Origin: Zelopaecilomyces penicillatus | Lineage: Eukaryota; Ascomycota; Sordariomycetes; Hypocreales; Pseudodiploosporaceae | Direction: 5' to 3' | Length of the DNA stretch: 64,000 nucleotides | NCBI GenBank assembly: GCA_005765155.1 | Contig: VCCP01000003.1 | Span: forward strand, 5,332,001-5,396,000 | Shown: positions 1-10,233 of the stretch, one piece after another | Layout: every line of letters starts with the position of its first letter | How positions within the stretch are numbered: the stretch's first letter is position 1 | Made by a program: the position numbers and the translations under genes | Notes under the pieces: model-generated | The model's input: only the letters and a program-made list of their open reading frames with translations | Told to the model about the DNA's origin: nothing | Databases searched by the model: none

Positions 1-1
1 C

Positions 2-1042
2 TCAATACGAAATGTTTGCCTGACTCGACCGGAGTTTTCATCACCAAACTCGGCGTTCAGAGTAAGACGACGTACGCAATCGAGGTCAACAATTGTAAAG
101 CTTATTTCGCGGAAGCTGACAGTGTCTTCTAGCCCTGCTTACCAGTTGCTGATGGGAAAACCAACGAGCACGAATGAAGCACCAAAGAAACGCGTTGCAG
201 AGGCACTTGCGGCAAGTCCGCCAGGCAAGCGTAGCAGAGACGTAGTCCGCGATGACGTTAGCGGAATTGACGATAATGCCAGAATTGCTGAAACCGCTGA
301 GACACGTTTCGTGGTCGGTGGAGTTGCGCCTGTCATTGGTGGGGGAGTGAGTGGACAAGTGAAGCCAACGAAGAGGAAAAGCCAGCAAACTTTACAGGGA
401 TTTTTTAAACCAATGACACTCACCACTAGCACTGGGAACCCGGTGAGCAAAAACCACACTAACTTGAATAACAACGTTGAGACGACAAGTTAATGTCTTC
501 CCGCACAGGTAACAACTAGTTCCACCCCCTCTAACCCCCTGTCGGCATCTGCCATCACCAACAACATACAACTGCCAACGGTGCCCCGAATCCCGTCTTC
601 ACTACTGCCAGACACTTCCATTCAACAAACTTCGGGGTCCCGTGATCAACAGACGAGCAGGGGTGAGGACGTGGTGTTTGATCCGATTGAAGCAAAAGAG
701 TCATGGTCAAAATTGCTCAGCGGAAGGCGGGTACTTCCCCGATGTGAATCGCACAACGAGCCGTGCATTAGTCTTGTCACCAAAAAGCCGGGCATTAATT
801 GTGGTAAGTGTCCTTTTTTTCGGCTCAAGCCAAACTTGTCATTATTAGACTACATTTACTGGCCATGACAGAGTCTGCGTTATCTTTCTTTCTTGTCCAG
901 ATGATAATGAGCATGAACGATTGACATTTGATTAGGTCGTTCCTTTTATATTTGCCCTCGGCCACTTGGTCCGTCTGGCGAGAAGGAGAAAGCGTCTGAA
1001 TGGCGGTGTGGAACATTTATCTGGAGCAGTGATTGGTCTTGA
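2..1042 (+). CDS. APN2: DNA-(apurinic/apyrimidinic site) endonuclease 2, C-terminal part
   Basis: Partial gene, cut by the left window edge. The exonuclease III-like catalytic domain lies outside; what remains is the tail. Modelled exons are 2-442, 509-803 and 936-1042 (stop TGA). The first exon ends with a PIP-box-like motif QQTLQGFF, which would bind PCNA. The last two exons form a GRF zinc finger: CESHNEPC, then SFYICPRPLG, then EWRCGTFIW. The protein cleaves abasic sites and removes blocked 3' ends during base excision repair in the nucleus. The 66-bp intron at 443-508 is a multiple of three and contains an in-frame TAA, so the stop is read as intronic. The second intron is 132 bp. APN2 is the standard left flank of the MAT locus in Sordariomycetes, which matches the genes that follow. 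Identification is firm; intron ends are inferred. Confidence 0.93.
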
Positions 1043-1859
1043 TAGGCGCAGGCAGTCGTTAGACCTCCAGAAAATTGGGAGTCTCGTAGATTGGCACGAC
1101 TGGATAGAACGCGAGTGGAATGATATAGACATGACAAATGATTGAAGAAATGATCAGCAATAGACAGAAATGATCAGCAATAGACAGAAATGATAAGCAA
1201 TAAACAGAAATGGCTAGCAATAGACAGATATAGCCAGCAATAGACAGATATGATGATGATGAGATACGGCGAGATATAAGTCTTGGAAAATTCCCCAAAC
1301 CACAGCATCACACTGGTGGTCAGTCCTTCGATCCATGTCATTGTGAAACCCCATAAACGTATTCCAGAGGTACTTTTATAAAAGCAACAAAGTACACCGA
1401 AAAGCATTCGGACTAATAGGGAAAGAAAACCAAAAAAATTTACAAAAAGACTTCTACTGATGCTCTGGAATTTTTTCTAGACAGAAGGGAAAAGTTATTA
1501 GGGAAGCGCATCAACTAGAAACGTTTTATATTTATATAAGACTAATATCTCTCAGAAAGCTTATAGCCATACTAAAGCTTTTCTGTACTGAACCCAGGCC
1601 AGTTTAAAACCGTACTAATAAACTGGATATGATCCCATTTTGAAGATGGAAAGACTTCTGAGAGGGGAAAAATGATAAGTTTTTAAACAGCAGCTATAGG
1701 TAGTATATATATGAATATAACCTTTTCCCTTCTAATAGCATTTTCCACAGCAATTTCTATTATTTATGGGTATAGGCTTTTGTACCGCTAGGTGCGTCAG
1801 ACCCAGGCAATAAAGTACTGTAATCATTCTCCAAGTATTCCACCCTGACATCATCCTCC
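1043..1859. other. APN2 to MAT1-1-3 intergenic region
   Basis: No gene is seen. The segment is AT-rich after about 1380. It holds a 20-bp minisatellite at 1151-1250, listed separately. Both flanking genes end here, so it contains two convergent 3' regions. Confidence 0.7.
1151..1250. repeat. 20-bp minisatellite, five copies
   Basis: Five consecutive 20-bp units, the first being tgatcagcaatagacagaaa. Units 1 and 2 are identical and units 3 to 5 differ by a few substitutions, with agcaat and acaga kept in every copy. It lies between the convergent 3' ends of APN2 and MAT1-1-3. Confidence 0.9.
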
Positions 1860-2596
1860 TCATTTCTTCACTGGTGATTTCTTGGTCGTGTATTTGTAAT
1901 CGGGATACTTCTCTTTGTGAATTCGATCCTCTTCCTGGGCCATTTCTTGCCAAAACGCTTTGTTTGCTGCAGGCTCTTCCTTCCACATGGCCGCAATCAA
2001 CTTTGCTATCAAATATCAGAACACTTTTACTGAGCACAGAATTGTTGCGGAACTTACAGAGCTCTGACGCTGTGATCCCAGGATACTCTTTGCTGAGTTC
2101 CTTAGACTTGTCCTGGCGATACAATATCCAACTATTACGAGGACGTGGGATGTGGCTACCACCTTCAGCATCGTCATTAGGTATTGTTTCGGGCAAAATC
2201 GGCTCAGAAAGATCTTTTTATTGATGGTCAGCCTCATCTTACCAGCAAATGTTCAGCCTAGGACTTACCACACGAAAAGCACAGAGCACCATATGTAGTT
2301 GTATCAACAGAAGAACCCGAAGGCAGCGGGCAGAGTCTGTATTTCTGTCTGTATTCATCGTAAAATGCTTGAACTGGTTGCTGTATTCGCTGGCTAATAA
2401 TCTTTAGTCAACTGCATTAGTAAGGGCTTGGGAATACTCACCTGAAGTTATTTGCTACCAGTTGTACGACCCGTAGCCCCAAGGACGCAGAAACAAAAAC
2501 GTGAACATTGCCTTGAGATGCGCTGGTAACGAAAGTTATGGGCACATCCATTGGTGTATCTGCCAGCATAGCATCCGTCTGAACTCGTGGTCTCAT
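1860..2596 (-). CDS. MAT1-1-3: MAT1-1-3 mating-type HMG-box protein
   Basis: Transcription factor with a MATA-HMG DNA-binding box, one of three MAT1-1 proteins. Four exons on the minus strand: 2596-2442, 2393-2269, 2213-2058 and 2005-1860, giving 193 residues; introns are 48, 55 and 52 bp. The N-terminus contains FVTSASQGNVHVFVSASLGL. The HMG box runs from IPRPRNSWILYRQ through GITASEL, is interrupted by an intron in the following serine codon, and resumes with SKLIAAMWKEE, AFWQEMAQEED and KEKYPDYKY. An intron at that serine is the conserved position in MATA-HMG genes. The start is the ATG at 2596 because the frame carries the conserved N-terminal segment. The gene shares a 369-bp upstream region with MAT1-1-2. 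Its presence argues for Hypocreales or a close Sordariomycete group. Confidence 0.94.
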
Positions 2597-2965
2597 CTTT
2601 GCAAAGTTGTGTGTGGTTGAGGAGCAGAATGCGAATGAGTGGTGCTGCGAATTATGTGTGAGAAGCAGGTGAGCTCTGTTACAAGGTGAGCTCTGTTACA
2701 AGCTTAGGCAATTGGCCATTACTAAAACTAACAATACCAGGGCAAAAAATACTACGACGAACAATACTAAGCGAACAATACTAAAACGAACAAGGGAAGC
2801 TAAAGTGTGGATCATGGTTTTTTCTATTTGCTCTTGAACGATTCTGCCTGACTGTCTGCATTCGTACTATTTGGTGAGCGCTGGATAGCTCTGCACGAAA
2901 AGCATTTCCAGCCTGGAATGCCGCAATTCTGACTTGACATCCGCACATTCAACGAATCGGCTAGC
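2597..2965. promoter_or_regulatory. Divergent MAT1-1-3 / MAT1-1-2 promoter region
   Basis: This 369-bp gap separates the two opposite start codons and must hold both promoters. It contains a perfect 17-bp direct duplication at 2669-2702 and, at about 2740-2795, degenerate repeats of acgaacaatactaa type. I cannot assign specific factor sites. Confidence 0.7.
2669..2702. repeat. Perfect 17-bp direct duplication
   Basis: The sequence gtgagctctgttacaag occurs twice back to back with no mismatch, inside the divergent MAT promoter. It could be a recent slippage product or a duplicated binding site. Confidence 0.93.
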
Positions 2966-4459
2966 ATGGAGAGCATCTGCAACTTCACTCCATTATGGAG
3001 AGAGGACGAGCTCATCGCCAAACCAGACGAAGCTATCGAAGAGATCCGCATCAACTCTCTAAAGCTCTTTTTGGATAAGAATAAAACCACCACCAATCCA
3101 TCACCGAGTTTAGAATGTACTTGATTCCCCATGCCTAAATTTCTTGGCAAATGACTGACTACTCGTGATAATAGTTATTCTTTCTGAGTGCTATTCCGCG
3201 ATTGAAGAGCTTTTAAGTGGGCATTTGAGCTCAAATGTTGTCCTTCAGCGTATTCGAGAAGTCGGGGCTCAATGCCAGGTGAACCCAGTTCTTGTCATCA
3301 AAACAGCCATCTCATTGTGGTATACAAGCTCTGTTCCCGTCTTCACTCGCGACCCACAACAAGGTCTTCCACCTGATTCAGAAATCGAAGTGGATGAAGA
3401 TGGCACACCTATCCTGAGATGGAGCCGCCGATACTCCGCAGAGCAACATCTTGTTGGCAACCTGGGTTTGATGGCAATGCTAATGACCTCAGAAGTGTGG
3501 CAATCTCCTAAGCATCTCAGGCTCCAAACTGCTGCGCTCGTCTCAAACGCAGCCACCACGGTACTATTCGCTACATACATGATTTCATCCAGAATCCACG
3601 ACTTCGGCTCATGGGATAATGCACTCTCAGCATGTCAAAATGATGAAGGAATGAAATTGTTCCTGAAAACCGCTTGGCAGATTGCTCGAGATGGAATGAA
3701 CAAAGAAGAGAGCCCCCCCGCCGCAGAATTCGGTGCGACCCTTGATGAAGTGAAGGTAAGCGGCGATGGCAAGAAGCTGCTTAGCAAAGTTGGCCGGAGT
3801 GGATGGTACGAAACGCCGTACTGGCATCCGTGCAGGAAGGTCCCAGGTTCGCCCTGGAACAAATACATGAGGAATTTTTGTCAACCAATCTTTCCAACAA
3901 CAACAACATCATCATCAAATGTGGCGGGTATTGTATGCAAGCTGCCAAGCTCGGCGCTTACTCTTTCTGAGCCATGGGAAGCATACTATTCTGAAGTTAG
4001 ATCCAAATTTGATCAGGTATCTATACTGGCTCCCCAGTTGGAATATCATGCTAATTCAAGCATAAGACCGGTCGTTCTCGAACTATTCTTACAGAAGATT
4101 CTCGTGAAGAACAATTCGAAACATTTGCAGCTATGACTGGGTCTCAGTATCCATCATTCAGGCCAGCAGAAACCGTGTGTGCTTACTCCTAGTGGCTAAT
4201 GGCAACACTAACCATCTATTAGACTGCTAATTACTCTGAAGAAGTCGAGCAAGAATTCTTGTACAATGTACCAATGGTGAGCTTTTCCGTCTAGGACTTG
4301 AATTCTTTTGTTGACTCTCTATAGATAAAAAAGCCGATTACAGACCTACGTGGCGACTTGACACTGCCATTCTTAACAACGGCCTCAAGGGCAATGCGGT
4401 TTGAAGAAGAACCAGAAGAGGTAGAGGCAGGATATTTTGTCATGACATTTGCACAGTAG
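2966..4459 (+). CDS. MAT1-1-2: MAT1-1-2 mating-type protein
   Basis: PPF-domain protein of unknown biochemical activity, needed for sexual development in several Sordariomycetes. Five exons: 2966-3116, 3175-4016, 4067-4174, 4223-4276 and 4325-4459, giving 429 residues; introns are 58, 50, 48 and 48 bp. The start at 2966 encodes MESICNFTPLWRED. The conserved core includes KVGRSGWYETPYWHPCRKVP and SPWNKYMRNF. A simple single-frame reading would stop at 4136, but splicing at 4016/4067 opens a frame with EEQFETFAAMTGSQYPSFRP, then EQEFLYNVPM, and a last exon ending FVMTFAQ. Exon phases all agree. The gene lies between MAT1-1-3 (divergent) and MAT1-1-1 (same strand). Confidence 0.92.
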
Positions 4460-5018
4460 ATAGGCATACCCTTAGATGATGGGAAGCTCTTAGAATCGCA
4501 AACGGGCGGGTTTCAAACGTTATCTTTCTGTCTACCTTGGGAGCTCGTATTTACCTTAATAGCTACTTTAGTACCTTAGTACTAGGTGGGCTTATTTAGT
4601 TGGCACCTAGTCCCTATTAGATATGCCAATTGGTGCTTAAATAATACCTGCGAACACTCCTCTAAAATAAAATAAAAAGAAACCAAAGATCAAACAACAG
4701 TTGTGGCCCGTGTGAATGATCTGCCTGTTGGCTGTCAGTGGTGAACTGGAAGTGAACAAGATCTCACCCCACACTACTAGCACCCATGGCCTGCACCCCC
4801 GCCACCACCGGGTAGAGATTCCGCGTCTGTTGTGCAGCCAAGAAATTTATCACTTACACCAACCTACACACCTCCCGCCCCCAATTTCCCACATCTCTGC
4901 CATAAGTTCTTTCACATATCTTCTTCATCGTCCGCACCATTTGTTTATTCCTTCAATCATCTTGACATTCTGACCCATCTCGCATCTACCACATCTCGAG
5001 ACTTTGATACTTGTCAAA
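4460..5018 (+). promoter_or_regulatory. MAT1-1-2 3' end and MAT1-1-1 upstream region
   Basis: No gene is seen. The 5' part is AT-rich. From about 4845 the sequence is strongly C/T-rich and runs into the MAT1-1-1 start, typical of a fungal 5' leader. An in-frame ATG at 5004 sits just upstream of the preferred start at 5019. Confidence 0.6.
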
Positions 5019-6156
5019 ATGGCGACAAGAGCCGAACTGATGCAGCGGTTGTCCACTCTTCCGACAGAGGAACTACTCCATCTGCTAAGAGATGAAACTA
5101 TATTCGAGATTGCAGCCAGATATTTCTCTTCTGCCGACTTTAACACCGATACATTTCAGTCCGAGCCTGCACAGCAAACATCCGTCTCCTCCGAAGCTGT
5201 TCTACCAGTCCACGAAAGCCTTGGCAAGCCAATAGAGGTGCCGGAGAAGGCAAAGCGTCCCCTCAATGCATTCATGGCATTTCGGAGTAAGTCCACCATA
5301 TTTGCCCGCTGTACTTGGACTAATGACTGTATGCACAGGCTATTATCTGAAACTGTTCCCTGATGTACAGCAAAAGATCGCATCTGGGTTTCTCACGACA
5401 CTGTGGAACAAAGATCTTGCCCGAAACAAATGGGCCTTGATCGCCAAGGTTTACTCCTTTGTGCGTGATGAGATAGGAAAGAACAAAGTTTCATTGTCCT
5501 ATTTTCTCAGCCTCTCTTGCCCTATCATGAACATTGCTGAGCCTTCAACATACCTCTCGGATTTTGGTTGGGTTGTGAAGGGTGATGAAAATGGCGGTCT
5601 CCTACTCCTCCAAGATGGACCGAAGAAGAAACTTGATCATATTGTTGAACAACCGGGTGACTTTCCAAGCACTGAATTCGAACTCCTCTCTGCAGTCATC
5701 AGCGTTGGATATCTCCCAGATCAGAGCTTCGACCTCATGCAAAGGATGAGCACAAGCAACAATGGCATCATGACGACTATGACAGGAAGCAGTTTGCCTG
5801 TTCCCTACACCAAGCAAAAACTTGATTTCATCAACACTATTCAAATTGACCCCCTTCAAGCTTCGAGAGACTTGCTTGGTTCAGAATTCGACGACTACAC
5901 CATTCAGTTCCTCGGCGTCAACTCTCATAATGTCGAGGATCTCAGCTCCATTAGCCACATTCCCATGCAGCTTGCTTATCCTGACCCACGACGGTATTAC
6001 TCATACTCAACCAGCCATACTCTTCTCAGTCAAGACGGAGGCCCGATAATTAGCTTCGACGACCTTCCAGATTATGACAGTTTTGACATCGACAGCCCAT
6101 GGGATATCGATGCCATTCTTGGGCAGACGGAGCAAGAGGGTCAGAGAAGTACGTGA
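5019..6156 (+). CDS. MAT1-1-1: MAT1-1-1 mating-type alpha-box protein
   Basis: Alpha-domain transcription factor that sets MAT1-1 identity. Exons 5019-5286 and 5339-6156, about 360 residues. The alpha box begins KAKRPLNAFMAFRS, is interrupted by a 52-bp intron in the serine codon, and continues YYLKLFPDVQQKIASGFLTT, LWNKDLARNKWALIAKVYSF and FLSLSCPIMNIAEPSTYLSD. An intron at that serine is conserved in alpha-box genes. The ATG at 5019 is preferred over the in-frame ATG at 5004 because of its context (caaaATGgcg). The C-terminal half has several acidic Asp/Ser-rich stretches near the end. The stop at 6156 gives an ordinary length for the family; a donor-like gtacgt just before it leaves a small chance of a further 3' exon. 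Confidence 0.95.
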
Positions 6157-8500
6157 AATTTCCACATGTTTGATGATGAAACTGACAAGAAGCAGCAGCA
6201 GGATTGCCAGCAGGTCCTCCATACAATGCAAAGGAGGATTTTCATTACAGTTTTTGATCAAACCAGCCCAGTTTGTGCAACATTGGGGTTTTATTTGCAT
6301 ACAGGCCGGCGCAAGAGTGTTTGTTTTACGTTCAAGAAGGGTGCCTCTTTGCTTCACCTCCTTTATCAGACGTGTATATTAAATTTACAATTCATATTCA
6401 TTCTTCAATGACCAGGTTTGACAGTGCATGCAAGACTCAAAACCTCAACGAAGACTAAGCAGCAGGTACTAGGTGCCAAAACCGGACTGCACACCATAGC
6501 GACCGTTGCAAGTAATGGCAGCAATTGAACCATTGGTATCCACCTACCTAAGGCAGTCTAGGCAACTCTACCAGGAGAGTATCTACAGCTTGAATCATGT
6601 AACTGCAATTATTTGCAATGTTTCGGTCATGCAAGCGTCGCTTGAAGGGGTGCGCATTGGGAAACGGGATTTGCGTGGGTGGGAAGGTTGGCTGGTATGC
6701 ATGGTATTATTAGTGGGAGGAGGTGATAGCAAGGTGACACTAAATTAACCTTGCATCAAGCCTCCTCTCGATCTTAGCTGGGGGGTGGAACCGTGAACCC
6801 TAGCCGGATCCAATCTAAAGTCCTGACAGGTGGCAAGGCTGTGTGGTGAATCGGCTCGTAAACCTTGTCGGCGAGTCTGTGCGGCCTGCTTGAAGTTGCT
6901 GATGTCCAACAGAGGCAGATCCGCAAACCCTGTCTCTCGTTAGGCCCACGCAATCTGAGTTGGGGGCAAGGATCATTGGCTGTTTTTGGAATCACATCCT
7001 CCGCCTTCGCCGGAACATCTTCCGTGGCGATGCAACCTTGTGCGACCTGCGCGCTTACAGAGTACGACCAGTACAAGGTGAGCTTGATCTGACATTAGCG
7101 CGATGCTCTGAGAAGATGCCCTCCACGTTCGCGTAACGGCTCAAACGGGGGGGTTTGGTGAAGTGCGTTTGCCAGCAGCCCTTTGGGTTAATGTAGGATC
7201 CACCTGCGGCAAGTCGGAGACCGGGTGAATTCCCTTAGTACTTGCTCGAGGTACTTTGTTTGTTGCCGCATCAATCGCAATCCTTGTTGAAAGAGAGACA
7301 CACCACCCCCACACTCACACCCACAGACAAAATGCAAATCATGGGCAGCAGCTCCAGCTCCAACGCTTCGTAGTTTCGCAATAAAAGAGTAGGCAGAGAT
7401 TACTCATCGCCAACGTTCCTTCTTTCCCCCAAAAGTCCTTCGGGAACTCTGTCAGGCGTTTGCCTGCACTTGCAGCGGTGCGCTACGTCATTAAGGCCTG
7501 AGTTGAAGAATGCAGGTCCCACAAAGAACTCGGTGGAAGGCAGGAGCAGTAACTTGCACTCTGGAAGCACCGCCCCAATTCAAATGCTGTTCGCCTTTTT
7601 CTCACTTTTTCTCATTTCACTTTTCCTCTGCAAATTCCTCCGCACGTTTTTCTGTGAAGCAGACTGCCTACCTTACCTATCTTATTTGCAATACCTAGTG
7701 GTGACCTACCTACCAAACACTAGAGCGGCGCTATGTTTTTTGTCACGTTGAACGGTCCCGCTACCACAGCCCGACGGTGGCGGCGTGTACCGAACCCCAG
7801 TGCTGTAAGACTTTTCGTGGCGCTGCAAGCCTTTGATGTTGGGCGTTGTGATATTTTGATTACCGGTGCTAGTCATCTTTGCTTTGCTCGGTTGCCAGCA
7901 ATCCGTTGACTAAACAGTCACACCAGTCTGGGGCAAGATGCTTCGTGAAGTAAGGTAGAGACAACTGATTCCGACCTCAAGCTAGAATCGTGCCTATGTG
8001 CACATTACGGTAGAGCACAAGGTGGACTAAGGAAAGATTGATGCTGATGCCCCAACCAGCGTCCCAGTAATCCAAATGAAGCTTCACTGACATTGCATGG
8101 ACGGTTCATTGCGATTTTCTCTGTGTTTATGTGTGTTTCTCTATTATATGCAATCTGCTTCTATCATACTGTTGACTGACCATGCTTCATCCTTCAGTGA
8201 CGAGAAGACCGAAAATACACCAGAGACCACATTACCAAAATGCTTCCGAATACAGGAGACCCTACAGCTGCTTCGGTACACCGATAGTTTCTGCGTAAGA
8301 CTAGGAAGATATCGGCAATTGCTTCTCATTGCCAAGATATAGGAAATTGCCCGATATTGCTAGACACTGCTAGAAATTGCCAGAAATTGCTGAGGAGTCT
8401 CCATGTCCAATAAGTCGAGCCACGCTTCAGGCTTGACAATGAGCCTCTGGCCTGGACAAAACTCATGCTCGTATCTAATTAAATCCTTGTAGCACCGGGA
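6157..8500. other. MAT1-1-1 to orphan gene gap
   Basis: A 2.3-kb stretch without a gene I can support. Small open frames here lack codon-like composition or recognisable motifs. It contains the 10-bp degenerate repeat at 8341-8390. I saw no alpha-box or HMG-box remnant in it. Confidence 0.55.
8341..8390. repeat. Degenerate 10-bp tandem repeat
   Basis: Five adjacent 10-bp units ending in ttgc or ctgc: aggaaattgc, ccgatattgc, tagacactgc, tagaaattgc, cagaaattgc. It lies about 110 bp beyond the stop codon of the orphan gene on the minus strand. Confidence 0.75.
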
Positions 8501-9613
8501 TTATAGCCGTAAAAGGGAATCCCAAACTTTCTTTTGCCGTTCGTGTCGGAGAATAGGTGCCGTCAAATTGATCACAGAGTGTTCGTGGAATAATCTTTTG
8601 CAGCAGTTGGCTACCACTTTCTCAACTCGCTCCCGCTCAGCATGCAGGGCTATCACGGATATTTCACGCGATTCGTTCATCTTTTCGGACAAGGTAGACA
8701 CCATATCCTTTGGTAACCAAACATGATAGTCTGCTGGCCTCGGTTCGCTCCTGTCGAAATAAATGTCCGTGATGGACTCGATAATTATTTGGAGTAGGGG
8801 AATATATAAGCGTAGATTGGCAGGGATTACCAATGGAAGGTCGTTCAGATCTCGCGCCAGTGTCTTGCGGAGAACCCACCACGAGTTTTGTCCAACAAGG
8901 TGCAAGACCGGCTTGTGTACCAGGCTGTTACGATCTGCATACAACTCAATTGTTTTAAGGGTATCCGTAAAGTTGATACCCATGTGATTGCAAGCTTGGA
9001 AAACCGCCAAGGTGATTGCGACATCACCCTCCGAGACGTTACGGTCGTAAAGTTCATACCGACGCCAATTGTCCTTTTCACCGCAGATTTCGTGACGAAT
9101 ATCTGCCCAGTATCGTGCAGTCAGCTGTTCCCAATCCTTAATCACTTCAGATCTAACCGTCAATTCAAGTACTGAACAAAGATGGGCCAAATAATCGCCA
9201 TAGCGAGCTGCAAGCTCATATCGACGGATTTCGGCGAGGCGTGCAACTAGATCTGGATTGATAAACTTGTCGCCTCGCAAAAAAGTATTCGCGCAGATGG
9301 CTGTCTCATACATGTAGATGTTTGACAAAAGCAGTAGCTTTTCGTCATTATCAACATATTCTTGTTCGAGCACTGCTTTGATGGTTGACTTGTATATGTC
9401 AAAGCAATGCTGGGCTGTGGGAGAGATCTTTCTGGATTTATGCCGCAGAGTTTCGTCGGCAAATTGGAGAGCAAGCCTCAACCGTTCTTCGGAGTACTCT
9501 GAGATGTTTGAAGGAGGGCTTGGCACCACTGGAACCTTGTCAACAAGATCGACATAATCGTTGCCAAGTATAGCCTTGGTAGAGGCTTGCTTTCTGACTT
9601 TGAAGTGATGCAT
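8501..9613 (-). CDS. Hypothetical protein inside the MAT interval
   Basis: Uninterrupted frame of 370 residues starting at an ATG at 9613. I do not recognise a family. The protein is largely hydrophilic with many Leu/Ala-rich segments that look helical, for example LRLALQFADETLRHKSRKI and LLLLSNIYMYETAICANTFL. It has no signal peptide, membrane span, zinc-binding Cys/His pattern or nucleotide-binding motif. A pair of aromatic clusters (DWEQLTARYWADIRHE and NSWWVLRKTLARDL) stands out. Length and composition make it a credible gene rather than chance. It is convergent toward MAT1-1-1 and divergent from the HNH gene at 10234. Neither belongs to the standard MAT1-1 set, so this may be a lineage-specific insertion. 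Confidence 0.7.
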   Translation of the reverse strand: MHHFKVRKQASTKAILGNDYVDLVDKVPVVPSPPSNISEYSEERLRLALQFADETLRHKSRKISPTAQHCFDIYKSTIKAVLEQEYVDNDEKLLLLSNIYMYETAICANTFLRGDKFINPDLVARLAEIRRYELAARYGDYLAHLCSVLELTVRSEVIKDWEQLTARYWADIRHEICGEKDNWRRYELYDRNVSEGDVAITLAVFQACNHMGINFTDTLKTIELYADRNSLVHKPVLHLVGQNSWWVLRKTLARDLNDLPLVIPANLRLYIPLLQIIIESITDIYFDRSEPRPADYHVWLPKDMVSTLSEKMNESREISVIALHAERERVEKVVANCCKRLFHEHSVINLTAPILRHERQKKVWDSLLRL

Positions 9614-10233
9614 CGTGGCTTGGCAAAAGATGGTATCGGTATCTGGTGATATTTTGGGATTGCGATAGTTTGATGGGGGAAGAAAGGGATGCCAGCAGAT
9701 GAAGGAAGAAGGCGAATCTTTATACCTAGCTGGCAGATCAACTATGGGATGAAAATCTTATTCGTAGTAGCCAGCTGCGGACGCAAAGCTTATGTGAGTG
9801 AGGCGCGTTCGACTTGGAGTTTTGTAACATCAAGTTCCAATTGTTGACCTGCAGATGTCCAAGCAATTGAAGAACTTTGGCAATTGCTAGCAACACCAAG
9901 GCATTCAGACTTTTGCAATATGCAGTGATGTTGGTAAAACAAACTTTTTCGAGTCAGAGAAAAGTAGGTTCATAATGTGGGCTTCAAGCTTAAACCTGAT
10001 GCACTTTAAAAAAGGTTTGCTCTCTTGGCTGTTCCTATTTATATCTTTGTTCTTCTTCGTATAACTAATTCTTCTACCTTTACTTCTTGTTCATTATCAT
10101 TCATTTCAACTACGCTATCATCACCTTAAGCTACAATCACAAACTGTCTTTCTTGCGCTCTGGACAAAAGGCTTCGAGACAAACATTGACGCAACCGTAC
10201 GAAGTTAGGACTTCAACTAAGAAAATCACAGCA
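9614..10233. promoter_or_regulatory. Divergent upstream region of the two MAT-interval accessory genes
   Basis: This 620-bp gap lies between the opposite starts of the orphan gene and the HNH gene. The part next to the HNH gene (about 10020-10130) is rich in T and C, as expected of a fungal promoter and leader. No further gene is seen. Confidence 0.5.

Noticed and set aside
491..493. Premature TAA in APN2, suggesting a RIP-mutated pseudogene.
   Set aside because: A good donor at 443 and acceptor ending at 508 enclose it in a 66-bp phase-0 intron, and the GRF finger downstream is intact.
3165..4136. MAT1-1-2 as one uninterrupted frame ending at 4136.
   Set aside because: The 3' end reads as unrelated residues; splicing 4016/4067 and two further introns opens conserved-looking coding sequence to 4459 in consistent phases.
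6157..8500. A hidden MAT1-2-1 or other HMG/alpha-box remnant.
   Set aside because: No matching residues were seen in the frames examined.
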